Part shown: positions 56,931 to 64,000 of the stretch, in pieces
How positions within the stretch are numbered: position 1 is the stretch's first letter
Layout: the number at the start of each line of letters is the position of its first letter
Assembly: GCF_019219025.1 (NCBI RefSeq)
Contig: NZ_JAHUWN010000028.1
Location: 19,379-83,378 of the forward strand
Direction: 5' to 3'
DNA from: Bacillus sp. sid0103
Lineage (GTDB): Bacteria; Bacillota; Bacilli; Bacillales_B; DSM-18226
DNA length: 64,000 bases
Notes under the pieces: model-generated
Database searches by the model: none
Told to the model about the DNA's origin: nothing
The model's input: only the letters and a program-made list of their open reading frames with translations
Program-made: the position numbers and the translations under genes

Positions 56931-57485
56931 CTAAAAATGGACATCCATTTCATTTAATGGCCAGTAGCGTAAATCCACTTTACCAACCACTTGACTGGCT
57001 GAAATAAAACCGAATTGCCGGCTGTCCCAACTACCTAGACGATTATCACCAAGGACAAATAACTTTCCATCAGGGACTGTATTTTCACCGGTAATTTCTT
57101 TTAAACTAAAGTCACCAGTAATCCTTATCCCAGGTGATTTTTGTTTATACACATTTAAAAAAGGCTCTTCATACTTATGTCCATTAATATACAACTGGTC
57201 ATCACGATATTCGATTTTATCACCTGGCAAGCCGATTATCCGTTTTACAAAATCTTCTTTTTTATTGGCATGAAAAACAATAACGTCAAATCGATTCAAT
57301 TCTCCCACTTGATAACCAAGTTTGTTAACGACTAGTTTATTCCCATCCTGCAGCGTTGGCATCATGGATTCGCCTTCTACTACATAGTTTGAAAAGAAAA
57401 ATGTACGAATAAAAGCAAAAATAATGATTCCGATTGCAAAAGCTTTAGCCCATTCCATGCCTTCCTTTTTCCATTCAATCTTCAT
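56931..57485 (-). CDS. sipV: Type I signal peptidase (SipV-like)
   Basis: Membrane-bound Ser-Lys protease of 184 residues that removes signal peptides from secreted proteins. One N-terminal helix (about residues 13-31), nucleophile Ser40 (EGESMMPTL), general base Lys81 (FVKRIIGLPGD), and box E GDNRLGSWDSRQFG. It overlaps the upstream DedA-like gene by 11 bp. That pairing matches the yhjE-sipV pair in B. subtilis. Confidence 0.92.
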   Translation of the reverse strand: MKIEWKKEGMEWAKAFAIGIIIFAFIRTFFFSNYVVEGESMMPTLQDGNKLVVNKLGYQVGELNRFDVIVFHANKKEDFVKRIIGLPGDKIEYRDDQLYINGHKYEEPFLNVYKQKSPGIRITGDFSLKEITGENTVPDGKLFVLGDNRLGSWDSRQFGFISASQVVGKVDLRYWPLNEMDVHF

Positions 57486-58140
57486 TTACGCTCCTCCGTT
57501 TCTCCTGCTTATAGTTTCTGTCTATTTCCCCATTATGGTCAGTTTCCGGGCTCTTATTCATTCTGCCTTCAATTCTTTTACCAACGATCCAAAGAATGAA
57601 AATAATAAGCAATACTACAACAGTCCGAAGCGGCTTTGTCAGCAATGACTGAACATCATAGCCCACAAAACTAATCGTGAAAATCATCACCATTTTCCCA
57701 ATACACACGGCTAACATGTATTGAGAAAGGCGAATTTTAGAAAGACCTGCAACTATGTTGACTACAGCTGAGGGTGTAAATGGAAAACAAAGCAGTAAAA
57801 AGAGTGGGCCGAATCCATGACGATCTACCCAATCCATCAATTTGCGGACCTGAGGGTGCTTGGGCAAAAAAGCTAATAACTTTTGTTGTCCATACCTTCT
57901 GACTAGTAAAAAAACGAGCATTGCCCCGATACATGCGCCTAGCCATGAATATAAGAATCCTAACCAAAGTCCAAACGCACTGGCATTTGCCATTACAAAT
58001 AAAAACAATGGGAGAAATGGCATAAATGCTTCAATGACTATAAGCAATATGCCTGGTATCGGCCCAAGGGCTCGATAATCCTGAATCAGACTCATAATAT
58101 GTTCAAGTGTAAACCACGATTTTAATGATTCAATGTCCAT
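57475..58140 (-). CDS. DedA/TVP38-like membrane protein (YhjE-like)
   Basis: Membrane protein of 221 residues with the SNARE-associated (VTT) core: GFLYSWLGACIGAMLVFLLVRR, then RHGFGPLFLLLCFPFTPSAVVNIVAGL. The superfamily includes flippase-like transporters. I place the start at 58140 (MDIESLKSWFTLEH), with GGGGAG 7 bases upstream. The longer frame to 58179 runs into the repeat at 58166. The C-terminal tail is highly charged. Co-transcribed with the signal peptidase. Confidence 0.88.
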   Translation of the reverse strand: MDIESLKSWFTLEHIMSLIQDYRALGPIPGILLIVIEAFMPFLPLFLFVMANASAFGLWLGFLYSWLGACIGAMLVFLLVRRYGQQKLLAFLPKHPQVRKLMDWVDRHGFGPLFLLLCFPFTPSAVVNIVAGLSKIRLSQYMLAVCIGKMVMIFTISFVGYDVQSLLTKPLRTVVVLLIIFILWIVGKRIEGRMNKSPETDHNGEIDRNYKQEKRRSVNED

Positions 58141-58165
58141 CCGATTTCTCCCCATTATTTTTACT

Positions 58166-58330
58166 AAGGCTATTTTCACATAGATTGTTGTTTTTCGTAT
58201 AATGTTATCAACCCGTCTAATTAGATGCTTCGTGGCATCTTCTCATAAGAATATTTGCGAAATTGCCCAGAAACTTAGTAAATAACCCTTATAAGGCTCC
58301 AAAAGCAACAAAATTTACGAAAAGAGCCTT
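58166..58330 (+). repeat. MITE-like repeat, AAGGCTATTTTCG family (165 bp)
   Basis: Ends AAGGCTATTTTCA and CGAAAAGAGCCTT. TACT flanks both sides as a possible 4-bp target duplication. Nearly colinear with the 44694 copy. It lies 26 bp upstream of the YhjE-like start, in the promoter position. Confidence 0.87.
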
Positions 58331-58352
58331 TACTAATTAGCAGTACCCATGT

Positions 58353-59288
58353 TTACTTTGTAATAAATTGATGGAGTGCTTGTTTGTTTTTTTCGACATC
58401 AATATCTAATACTGCTCCCTCCCCAGCTATTCTCGCATTTGAATAACTATTTTCGACAGGAATTCGCAACGTATCGATATTTCCTCGATTACTCGAAAAG
58501 AAATCCTTAGCCATAAATGTTATGTCTGAAGTGTCCATATTTGTATTCACATAAGGAGATACGACTCCGATAAGTTTAGGTAGTTTGGGAATCGTTTGGA
58601 GGCCCATCAATTGATCTCCAATGGCTTTAACTGCCTTTTGCTGCCGTTCTACCCTTCCAAAATCACCTATAGCATCATGGCGATACCGGACATAACCAAG
58701 CATTTCCTCTCCATTTAATTTTTGCAGACCTGGCTCTAAAGTTACATCAATATTTTTAGACATTTTTTTCTCTACATCTATCTCTACCCCATTTGGAAAT
58801 GCTTCATCAATAAGTTGCACAAAGCCTTGAAAATCGACAATAACATAGTACTGAAGGTCAATATCAAAATTTTGCTTGATCGTTTGTCTCATTAATTCTG
58901 GTCCGCCCCGAGCAAAGGCAGAGTTAACTTTATGTTTACCATGACCTGGAATTTCGAGGTAGCTATCCCTCATAATGGAAGTTAATTTAAAGGTTCCTTT
59001 GTCTTCATTATAATGAACAATCATGATCGTATCTGCACGCGACTTTTCCTTGCCTCTAGCATCACTTCCAAGCACAAGTATATTTGTACCTCCATACTGA
59101 TCCTTTTGCCCTTCGAAAGTATAGACAACATTTGAAGCTTTTTTATCAATTTTTTTTAGTGATTGATTAACGCCCAGCCTGTATTGATAATAAGCATAAC
59201 CTGCCACTGCCCCAATCAGTAGTACGAATACCAGTAAAATGGATGGCCATTTTCTCTTTTTCTTCATTTGATGTTTATCAGATCTCAT
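58353..59288 (-). CDS. LytR-CpsA-Psr family cell-wall ligase
   Basis: LCP protein of 311 residues; such enzymes transfer teichoic acids or other glycopolymers onto peptidoglycan. Short basic cytoplasmic N-terminus (MKKKRKWP), one membrane helix (about residues 16-33), then the LCP domain with ILVLGSDARGKEKSRADTIMI, the Arg-rich VRYRHDAIGDFGRVERQQ and the Asp/Arg phosphate-binding residues. ATG at 59288 follows AGGTG. Which of TagT/U/V it matches cannot be told. Confidence 0.92.
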   Translation of the reverse strand: MRSDKHQMKKKRKWPSILLVFVLLIGAVAGYAYYQYRLGVNQSLKKIDKKASNVVYTFEGQKDQYGGTNILVLGSDARGKEKSRADTIMIVHYNEDKGTFKLTSIMRDSYLEIPGHGKHKVNSAFARGGPELMRQTIKQNFDIDLQYYVIVDFQGFVQLIDEAFPNGVEIDVEKKMSKNIDVTLEPGLQKLNGEEMLGYVRYRHDAIGDFGRVERQQKAVKAIGDQLMGLQTIPKLPKLIGVVSPYVNTNMDTSDITFMAKDFFSSNRGNIDTLRIPVENSYSNARIAGEGAVLDIDVEKNKQALHQFITK

Positions 59289-59442
59289 TGTTATCACCTA
59301 TTCATCCACGTTTTTTATTCTTCTATTTATATGACTGTTTTTTCACTTTAAGGGTTTCTTCATTTAATTCATTTTCCCCTATCAGATATCCTTCTATTAA
59401 TAAAAACTTTCTCATATAACAAGTGAAATTTTCAATAAATAA

Positions 59443-59470
59443 AACTCGCCAAATGACGAGTTTTTGATAA
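59443..59470. terminator. Terminator-like hairpin between divergent genes
   Basis: Stem AAACTCG / CGAGTTT with an 8-base loop and T/A runs on both sides. It lies between two genes that both read away from it, so it ends neither. Confidence 0.6.
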
Positions 59471-59558
59471 TGTAATGGCCTATTGCTTTTAATGTTTCTT
59501 TTTTGTAAAATAAAGAGGAACGTTTGTTCTTATTTTAATGAAAGGTGTGACCGAAAAA

Positions 59559-59924
59559 ATGACCAGAATCCCCGAAGATGATCGTGACATAATGGAAAAA
59601 GCTATGTATTTGCCAATGGTTCTAATTATCTTAAACCGGGATTTAACTGTTGTAGAAAAGAGCCCGTTTAAACTAAAACAACCCTATTTAGATTTGATTG
59701 AGGAAACGATGAAGGAAATACAGAGGGAATTGGCGGATGTAAAACAATATATGAAAAAAAATAAGCTTCAGGTAATTGAAACAAAACGGGACGATGCTTT
59801 TACGCTGTACAGGTTTATTTATAAAGGCTATGAAGAAAACCATAATTACTTTAATCCAAGAATCCGTAATAAGGTCCAAGAATTAATGGAGGCCTATTTA
59901 TTAAAAAAACATCTGTCCCGCTAG
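59559..59924 (+). CDS. yhjD: YhjD-like protein
   Basis: Helical cytoplasmic protein of 121 residues (MTRIPEDDRDIMEKAMYLPM) matching YhjD by position beside comK and by length; function unknown. The ATG at 59559 follows AAAGGTG at 11 bases. An upstream ATG at 59538 precedes that site and is rejected. No membrane segment. Confidence 0.8.
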   Translation: MTRIPEDDRDIMEKAMYLPMVLIILNRDLTVVEKSPFKLKQPYLDLIEETMKEIQRELADVKQYMKKNKLQVIETKRDDAFTLYRFIYKGYEENHNYFNPRIRNKVQELMEAYLLKKHLSR

Positions 59925-59943
59925 TGATTAATCAATGGCAACC

Positions 59944-60540
59944 TTATTTTGGATCCTTCACACGAGAATTGTATTCAAAAGATGTTTCCAATGCATTTAA
60001 TGGCTGTGGCCCATGTGGCAAATAAAATAACCTTCTCCCATTACTTTCTATTCTTTGCAGAAGCTTTGATTTTAATAACGAAGTTCTTAACATCTGGCCT
60101 TCGATTGTACTTACTGGGACTGGAAATATGTGCGATTGTTTATTGCGGAAAATGATCATTGTTTTTTGAGCGGCTACGCGGCGATAACTCTCAACATGTT
60201 CAAATGAAATCCAAATACACGTAGGAATTAGCGGAGAAACCGTAGGATAAAAATAAATGTGATAAATTGGTTCAATTATGATTGGAAGCTTTCGGGAATA
60301 GCCAATTAATTGCCGTGTTCCTCTTTTCCTGCTTTCGTAATCGACACCAAAATAACTACAACTTTTTTTGATGATATCCAGTGGCTTGAAGGGCGACAAG
60401 AATTCATCTTCTAATTCCACTATACGCGAATAAATTTTACTTCCATATACCACTGGTTCAAGAAATAACGTGCGTGAATTGATTTCATAATCTTCGATTT
60501 GTTTCAACCCATCCAACTCCTTTTTCATCTTATCCACCAT
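59944..60540 (-). CDS. comK: Competence transcription factor ComK
   Basis: Master activator of DNA-uptake competence, 198 residues. Family landmarks include PLDIIKKSCSYFGVDYESRKRGT, IEPIYHIYFYPTVSP, CIWISFEHV and MLRTSLLKSKLLQRIE. AAGGAG lies 9 bases before the ATG. I see no clear pair of ComK boxes (AAAA-N5-TTTT) in the short gap 60541-60700. Its degradation adaptor MecA and the comG-linked ComZ are in the same window. Confidence 0.95.
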   Translation of the reverse strand: MVDKMKKELDGLKQIEDYEINSRTLFLEPVVYGSKIYSRIVELEDEFLSPFKPLDIIKKSCSYFGVDYESRKRGTRQLIGYSRKLPIIIEPIYHIYFYPTVSPLIPTCIWISFEHVESYRRVAAQKTMIIFRNKQSHIFPVPVSTIEGQMLRTSLLKSKLLQRIESNGRRLFYLPHGPQPLNALETSFEYNSRVKDPK

Positions 60541-60700
60541 ATCTTACCACTCCTTGTTATTTATTCCCTTACTTTTCTGAATTGTTCTTAAATTATTCAC
60601 AAATTTCACACTAAATAAATATTTATCTGAAAATTATAAAAACCAATGATATTCTTCAAAAAAAACCATATAATTTTAAAAAGCATCTGAGGTGATTTTC

Positions 60701-60937
60701 ATGAATGAAAAATCATACACGGAATTGATGAAACTTGGTGCCATGAAACGCAATCGTCTGAAAGAGAACTTTGTCCAGGATTTATACATCGAAATGCTAT
60801 TGTCTGAAATTCAGCTAACGGTCGAAAAAGAAAAATTATTGCAAAAAATTGATGCCGCCATCGATGGTCGTGACAAAAAGTTATTTCTTCAGTTATCCGG
60901 GCAACTGAAGGAAATTAACAAAAAGTTTGGAACGTAA
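60701..60937 (+). CDS. IDEAL-domain protein (YhzC-like)
   Basis: Protein of 78 residues (MNEKSYTELMKLGAMKRNRL) whose C-terminal half (EMLLSEIQLTVEKEKLLQKID) fits the short IDEAL domain found in many Bacillaceae regulators. It is placed beside comK like yhzC. The ATG at 60701 follows GAGGTG; the GTG at 60692 overlaps that site. Function unknown. Confidence 0.82.
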   Translation: MNEKSYTELMKLGAMKRNRLKENFVQDLYIEMLLSEIQLTVEKEKLLQKIDAAIDGRDKKLFLQLSGQLKEINKKFGT

Positions 60938-60949
60938 ATTACTTTTTAG

Positions 60950-60976
60950 CTGCCGTCATGATTGACGGCTTTTTTA
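60950..60976 (+). terminator. Terminator of the IDEAL-domain gene
   Basis: Stem GCCGTCA / TGACGGC with a 4-base loop followed by a run of T. Confidence 0.9.
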
Positions 60977-61039
60977 TTTTTTTAGGCAATGAAAGCTTGT
61001 CTAGTGAAATAACATATTTATTTTAATTTTTTTACTAAC

Positions 61040-61082
61040 AAAAAAAAGGCGGTGACGTATAAATATGTCTCAGCCTTTTTAA
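61040..61082 (-). terminator. Terminator of the M48 peptidase gene
   Basis: Minus-strand interrupted stem AAAAAGGC...GCCTTTTT with inner pairs, ending in a T run. Confidence 0.75.
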
Positions 61083-61086
61083 TGGT

Positions 61087-62358
61087 TTATTTATTCCTTT
61101 GTTTCACTTCATATTCTTCAAGCATGGAAATCCGATCAAGCATAGTTGGATGGGTATACCTGAAAATTTTTACTAGTAGCGGTGGATTCACTTGACTTAA
61201 ACCAGAACGAGTCAATTCCTGGAAAGAAGTGATTGCAGCTTCTGTATTATTGGTCATCTCAATTGCATATTTGTCGGCCCGTGTTTCCTGATAACGAGAA
61301 GCAAAATTTGTAAATGGACTAGCAGCAAACAAGAGCATCGATAGGATCATAAAGAATAACGGCAATGAGCGGATATCTCTTATGTCTGATATTTTTAACT
61401 CGTTTCCCCAGCGTTTTATTGCCCAATTCATAATCCTATAGGTCAAATACAAACCCAGGAGGGAAATTAGCAAGTAGCCTGCTATTCCAAAATAAATATG
61501 TTTCTCGATATAATGGCACATTTCATGAGCCATTATAAATAAAATTTGATTATCATTTAGTTTGTTTAAAGTGGTATCCCAAAGGACAATTCGAGCATTT
61601 GAGCCGATCCCCGTGACATAGGCATTTAAAGCATTCGTTTCTTTTGACTTATCCACTTCAAAAACATTCTGTGCTGGAATTTCGGCCTTTTCAGCCAATA
61701 CTAAAATTTTGGTTTCTAATTCTTTATTTTTTAATGGATAAAAGTCATTATATAACGGATCAATCACCACTGGTTGGAGAAACATCATAAATAATGTTAA
61801 CGGAATCGATAATAACCACCCATATAGCCACCATCGTTTTTGGCTTTTCTTCATCAGCCAGTATAGTACCGGGACAATTATAAGCCATGTTCCATAATTT
61901 ATCCAAAAATCTATCAACTCATTTTTCATCCAAGAAGTAAACGTTTGGGTTGAAATATTATACGTTTTTGATAAAGAATAACTGATATAGCTTAATGGAA
62001 AAGTCGCCACATAAGCAAAAACAGATAACCAAATTAAATATATAGCGGTTTGAAGCAATTTATATTTTGAGGAATTTTTGGCCCAGTTCTTCATTGCTTT
62101 CGATAACCCGAATAACAATACTAAAAAGTAAAAAAGCCATTCTAACGGGGTAGATAAGAAAAATAATAAATTTCTTATTTTGGAATACTCTTCACTAAGC
62201 ATAAGTTCCCTGCCATTTAAAAAAGTGGCCGGGTCCGCCTTCGACCCCTCATATTCGAATGGAAGGCTTGAATCAGCAAAGTAGAATAAATACCAATAAA
62301 TAAACAATCCATATAGAATGTAGCCCATAACCGCATAGACTCCCATTTTTCTCGCCAT
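61087..62358 (-). CDS. yhfN: M48 family membrane zinc metallopeptidase (YhfN-like)
   Basis: CAAX-protease-1/Ste24-type membrane peptidase of 423 residues with about seven membrane helices. The zinc motif HExxH is at MAHEMCHYIEKH (about residue 280), and the third ligand is the Glu of ETRADKYAIEM. Such proteases do quality control or peptide cutting within the membrane. AAGGGGGA precedes the ATG. Length and pattern agree with B. subtilis YhfN. Confidence 0.92.
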   Translation of the reverse strand: MARKMGVYAVMGYILYGLFIYWYLFYFADSSLPFEYEGSKADPATFLNGRELMLSEEYSKIRNLLFFLSTPLEWLFYFLVLLFGLSKAMKNWAKNSSKYKLLQTAIYLIWLSVFAYVATFPLSYISYSLSKTYNISTQTFTSWMKNELIDFWINYGTWLIIVPVLYWLMKKSQKRWWLYGWLLSIPLTLFMMFLQPVVIDPLYNDFYPLKNKELETKILVLAEKAEIPAQNVFEVDKSKETNALNAYVTGIGSNARIVLWDTTLNKLNDNQILFIMAHEMCHYIEKHIYFGIAGYLLISLLGLYLTYRIMNWAIKRWGNELKISDIRDIRSLPLFFMILSMLLFAASPFTNFASRYQETRADKYAIEMTNNTEAAITSFQELTRSGLSQVNPPLLVKIFRYTHPTMLDRISMLEEYEVKQRNK

Positions 62359-62431
62359 AATTTGTCCCCCTTCATGTACAACCTCTCTATACTTAGTTTA
62401 GTTAAAAAAGGACAAATTAGAACAATTAAAA

Positions 62432-62460
62432 CAAAAGCCGGTATAAAATACCGGCTTACA
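62432..62460 (-). terminator. Terminator of azlCD
   Basis: Minus-strand stem AAGCCGGTAT / ATACCGGCTT with a short loop, then T-rich sequence, overlapping the azlD stop. Confidence 0.9.
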
Positions 62461-62764
62461 AAAGATAGGAATATATCGATAGGACAGCAATTGAACCGAG
62501 GACGACGATGATAACATTAGCGCCTAAAAAGGCTGCGATAAAAGCTGCCGCTGCACCTAACACCCCGTACCAAATATCATTATTTTGTATTAAAAGAATG
62601 GAGGGAAATATTAACGCACCAAGCGTGGCAAACGGAACATTTTTTAATACCCCTTGAATAAAAGGTGGGAGTTCTTTCCCTTTCAATAAAACAAAAGGCA
62701 TCATTCGGGGAATATATGTAACCACACCCATTCCAAGAACCATCCATAATATTTCAATCTTCAT
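62456..62764 (-). CDS. azlD: AzlD family branched-chain amino acid exporter subunit
   Basis: Small membrane subunit of 102 residues with about four helices (MVLGMGVVTYIPRMMPFVLL at the start). It pairs with AzlC to export branched-chain amino acids or analogues. It overlaps azlC by 11 bp, with GGAG inside the azlC end. Confidence 0.9.
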   Translation of the reverse strand: MKIEILWMVLGMGVVTYIPRMMPFVLLKGKELPPFIQGVLKNVPFATLGALIFPSILLIQNNDIWYGVLGAAAAFIAAFLGANVIIVVLGSIAVLSIYSYLL

Positions 62765-63485
62765 GTCTTACACTCCGATTCTTCATTTTAATTACTTCAG
62801 CTGTTTCGATAATGATGGCAGATAGAAGGGTTGCCGTAACGATTGCCCATCCTTGCGCCATAACGTTTCCAATTGTAAAAATCGTATTAAAAATAGCCCC
62901 AAGGACAGCCAAACATACCACTTTTACACTTTTTTTCATAGAGGGGACCAAAAGACCAATAAACATCGCATAGAGAGCAACCCCCATGCTTTCCTGTAAA
63001 GTTTTGGGCAGATTTGCTCCAATTAAATGACCAAGCCCTGAAAAAATCACCCAACTGGAGTATGAAATGGAGATTACACCGAACAAAAAGCCTGTTGTCG
63101 CAGTACCGTCTTTTGTAGCGACAACTGAAAATGTTTCATCTGTAATGCCAAAAGAATAAATTAACTTATTGACAATATGGTCCTCTTCGACTTTTTCATT
63201 CAACGAGGTGCTCATCAGGAAATGCCGGATATTTACAATAAAGGTTGTTAAAATAATTTCAATAATTCCAGTCCCAATTGCAATTAGACTAAGTGAAATA
63301 TATTGGGAGGCACCAGCAAACACAATCAAACTCATAAAAATAGTTTCATAAATCGATAATCCAGATGACTTTGCTAGGAGTCCAAAGGTCAGCGCAATTG
63401 GAAAATAGCCAATCGCGATACTTAACCCCGCTTGGATTCCTTGTCTAAATTCAGATGTTTCTCTACGAACTGATAGATCCGTCAA
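62754..63485 (-). CDS. azlC: AzlC family branched-chain amino acid exporter
   Basis: Main subunit of the AzlCD exporter, 243 residues, with about eight hydrophobic segments and the signature IAIGYFPIALTFGLLAKSSG near the N-terminus. I place the start at TTG 63485 (product MTDLSVRRETSEFRQG), since AAGGGG lies 9 bases before it. The ATG at 63512 has no ribosome site. No tRNA leader or Lrp site is recognised upstream. Confidence 0.88.
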   Translation of the reverse strand: MTDLSVRRETSEFRQGIQAGLSIAIGYFPIALTFGLLAKSSGLSIYETIFMSLIVFAGASQYISLSLIAIGTGIIEIILTTFIVNIRHFLMSTSLNEKVEEDHIVNKLIYSFGITDETFSVVATKDGTATTGFLFGVISISYSSWVIFSGLGHLIGANLPKTLQESMGVALYAMFIGLLVPSMKKSVKVVCLAVLGAIFNTIFTIGNVMAQGWAIVTATLLSAIIIETAEVIKMKNRSVRHED

Positions 63486-63679
63486 ACCTAATTCCCCCTT
63501 GCATTCACTCATATAAACATAAATAATAGCAAATTTTCAGTAAATATAAAATAAAAAAACTAGTCTCATAGAATAACCGATTTACTTCCGAGGTGGAACA
63601 GAAACATCACATGGGAAAAACACAACCCGAATGCGGCGTCATTCGGATACGATCAGGTTGCAATCACTTTGGATAATCC

Positions 63680-63874
63680 AAGTCCGATTCGTATTCAGAC
63701 AGCTACAGAAGGAATTAGGAAAGCACTGTCCGAATCCGTGGCCTATTCAAACAAGTTCAACTGGAAATTGCTTTAAGCTGTCCGAATCCGTGGCCTATTC
63801 GGACAAGTTCAACTGGAAATTGCTTTAAGCTGTCCGAATCCGTGGCCTATTCAGACAAGTTCAACTGGAAATTG
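63680..63874. repeat. 52-bp tandem repeats, three copies plus a degenerate one
   Basis: Units start at 63726, 63778 and 63830, each opening CTGTCCGAATCCGTGGCC, with few differences. The third is cut after about 45 bp by the IS end at 63875. A degenerate unit (GTCCGATTCGTATTCAGACA) lies at about 63690. Each unit holds an inverted repeat TGTCCGAAT / ATTCGGACA, perfect in the middle copy. An open frame through them has no ribosome site. The gap 63513-63680 shows nothing else. Confidence 0.9.
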
Positions 63875-64000
63875 GATTGAGTCCATATAATTGTGTAAAA
63901 AGAAAATGAGTCAAATTAATTCCTCATGGTTACAATGTTAACGGCGAAGAAAACAATGTGGAGGAATTAATTATGACTCAAATACAGTTTAACCTAAATA
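63875..64000 (+). mobile_element. IS256-family insertion sequence, left end (continues past window)
   Basis: The element begins GATTGAGTCCATATAATTGT and continues GTAAAAAG, closely resembling the terminal inverted repeat of IS256 relatives. A transposase start follows about 100 bp inside, as expected. The insertion falls inside the third 52-bp repeat. The right end and target duplication are outside the window. Confidence 0.85.
63973..64000 (+). CDS. IS256-family transposase (only first 9 codons)
   Basis: ATG with GGAGG at 8 bases. The translation MTQIQFNLN is the customary opening of many IS256-family DDE transposases in bacilli. Only nine codons are visible, so assignment rests on this opening and the adjacent terminal repeat. 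Confidence 0.75.

Noticed and set aside
58141..58179. Longer start of the DedA-like gene
   Set aside because: The extra 13 codons come partly from the mobile repeat at 58166 and lack a ribosome site; GGGGAG supports 58140.
60541..60700. ComK autoregulatory boxes upstream of comK
   Set aside because: The gap has many A and T runs but no pair of AAAA-N5-TTTT dyads in the proper spacing could be made out.
63631..63828. Open frame of 65 codons through the tandem repeats
   Set aside because: No ribosome site at its start, and the frame simply follows the 52-bp repeat sequence.
63726..63874. Regular 52-bp repeats considered as a CRISPR array
   Set aside because: The units are directly adjacent with no unique spacers and no cas genes are nearby.

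Overview
The window reads as chromosomal DNA of a low-GC, endospore-forming member of the Bacillaceae. Evidence: a complete gerPA-gerPF spore-coat operon, comK, comZ, mecA, spx, two Opp-type peptide transporters, a T-box in front of trpS, a CtsR operator at clpB, and strong Shine-Dalgarno sequences throughout. From memory, the gene order follows the yhf-yhj-yis-yit-yja-yjb part of the Bacillus subtilis chromosome, read backwards. A Neobacillus-like host is a guess; no rRNA or other species marker is present.

Layout. 1-2,200: mecA (cut by the left edge), spx and a small membrane protein. 2,200-8,000: oppABCDF. 8,200-10,740: a DUF3899 protein, T-box/trpS and yjbA. 11,000-16,900: appDFABC. 17,000-26,100: yjaZ, fabF, fabH with a FapR-like site, yjzB, comZ, yjaV, yjaU, yjzD, clpB and yjzC. 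26,200-34,850: an anaerobic island with two Fnr-type regulators, a YwiC-like membrane protein, mobB, moeA and moaA (molybdenum cofactor), the di-iron repair protein RIC, a radical SAM/SPASM protein and a DUF59 protein. 34,900-40,000: yitU, two small proteins, yitT, yitS, a DUF3941 protein, yitL and yitK. 40,100-49,440: a short-chain dehydrogenase, a degenerate membrane-anchored GH13 protein, asnO, yisN, yisL, yisK and gerPA-F. 49,480-58,140: addA, addB, a type I signal peptidase and a DedA-like protein. 58,350-63,500: an LCP protein, yhjD, comK, yhzC, an M48 protease and azlCD. 63,700-64,000: 52-bp tandem repeats cut by the left end of an IS256-family element.

How the genes work together. Several genes belong to the competence, stress and sporulation network: ComK, its adaptor MecA, ComZ, Spx, and the Opp/App importers that take up signalling peptides. 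The most distinctive part is the island at 26-35 kb. It occupies the place where I recall B. subtilis having argCJBD-carAB-argF. Three of its promoters carry a clear Fnr box (ywiC-like, ric, radical SAM). Three more carry weaker matches (moeA-mobB, moaA, DUF59). In all six the dyad is centred 41.5 bp upstream of the start site predicted from a plausible -10 hexamer. No nitrate or nitrite reductase is in the window, so these genes probably serve enzymes encoded elsewhere.

Other notable points. The GH13 protein has lost all three catalytic carboxylates. Two small repeat families with terminal inverted repeats are scattered in the intergenic gaps. Coordinates of hairpins and short sites were counted by hand and may be off by one or two bases.
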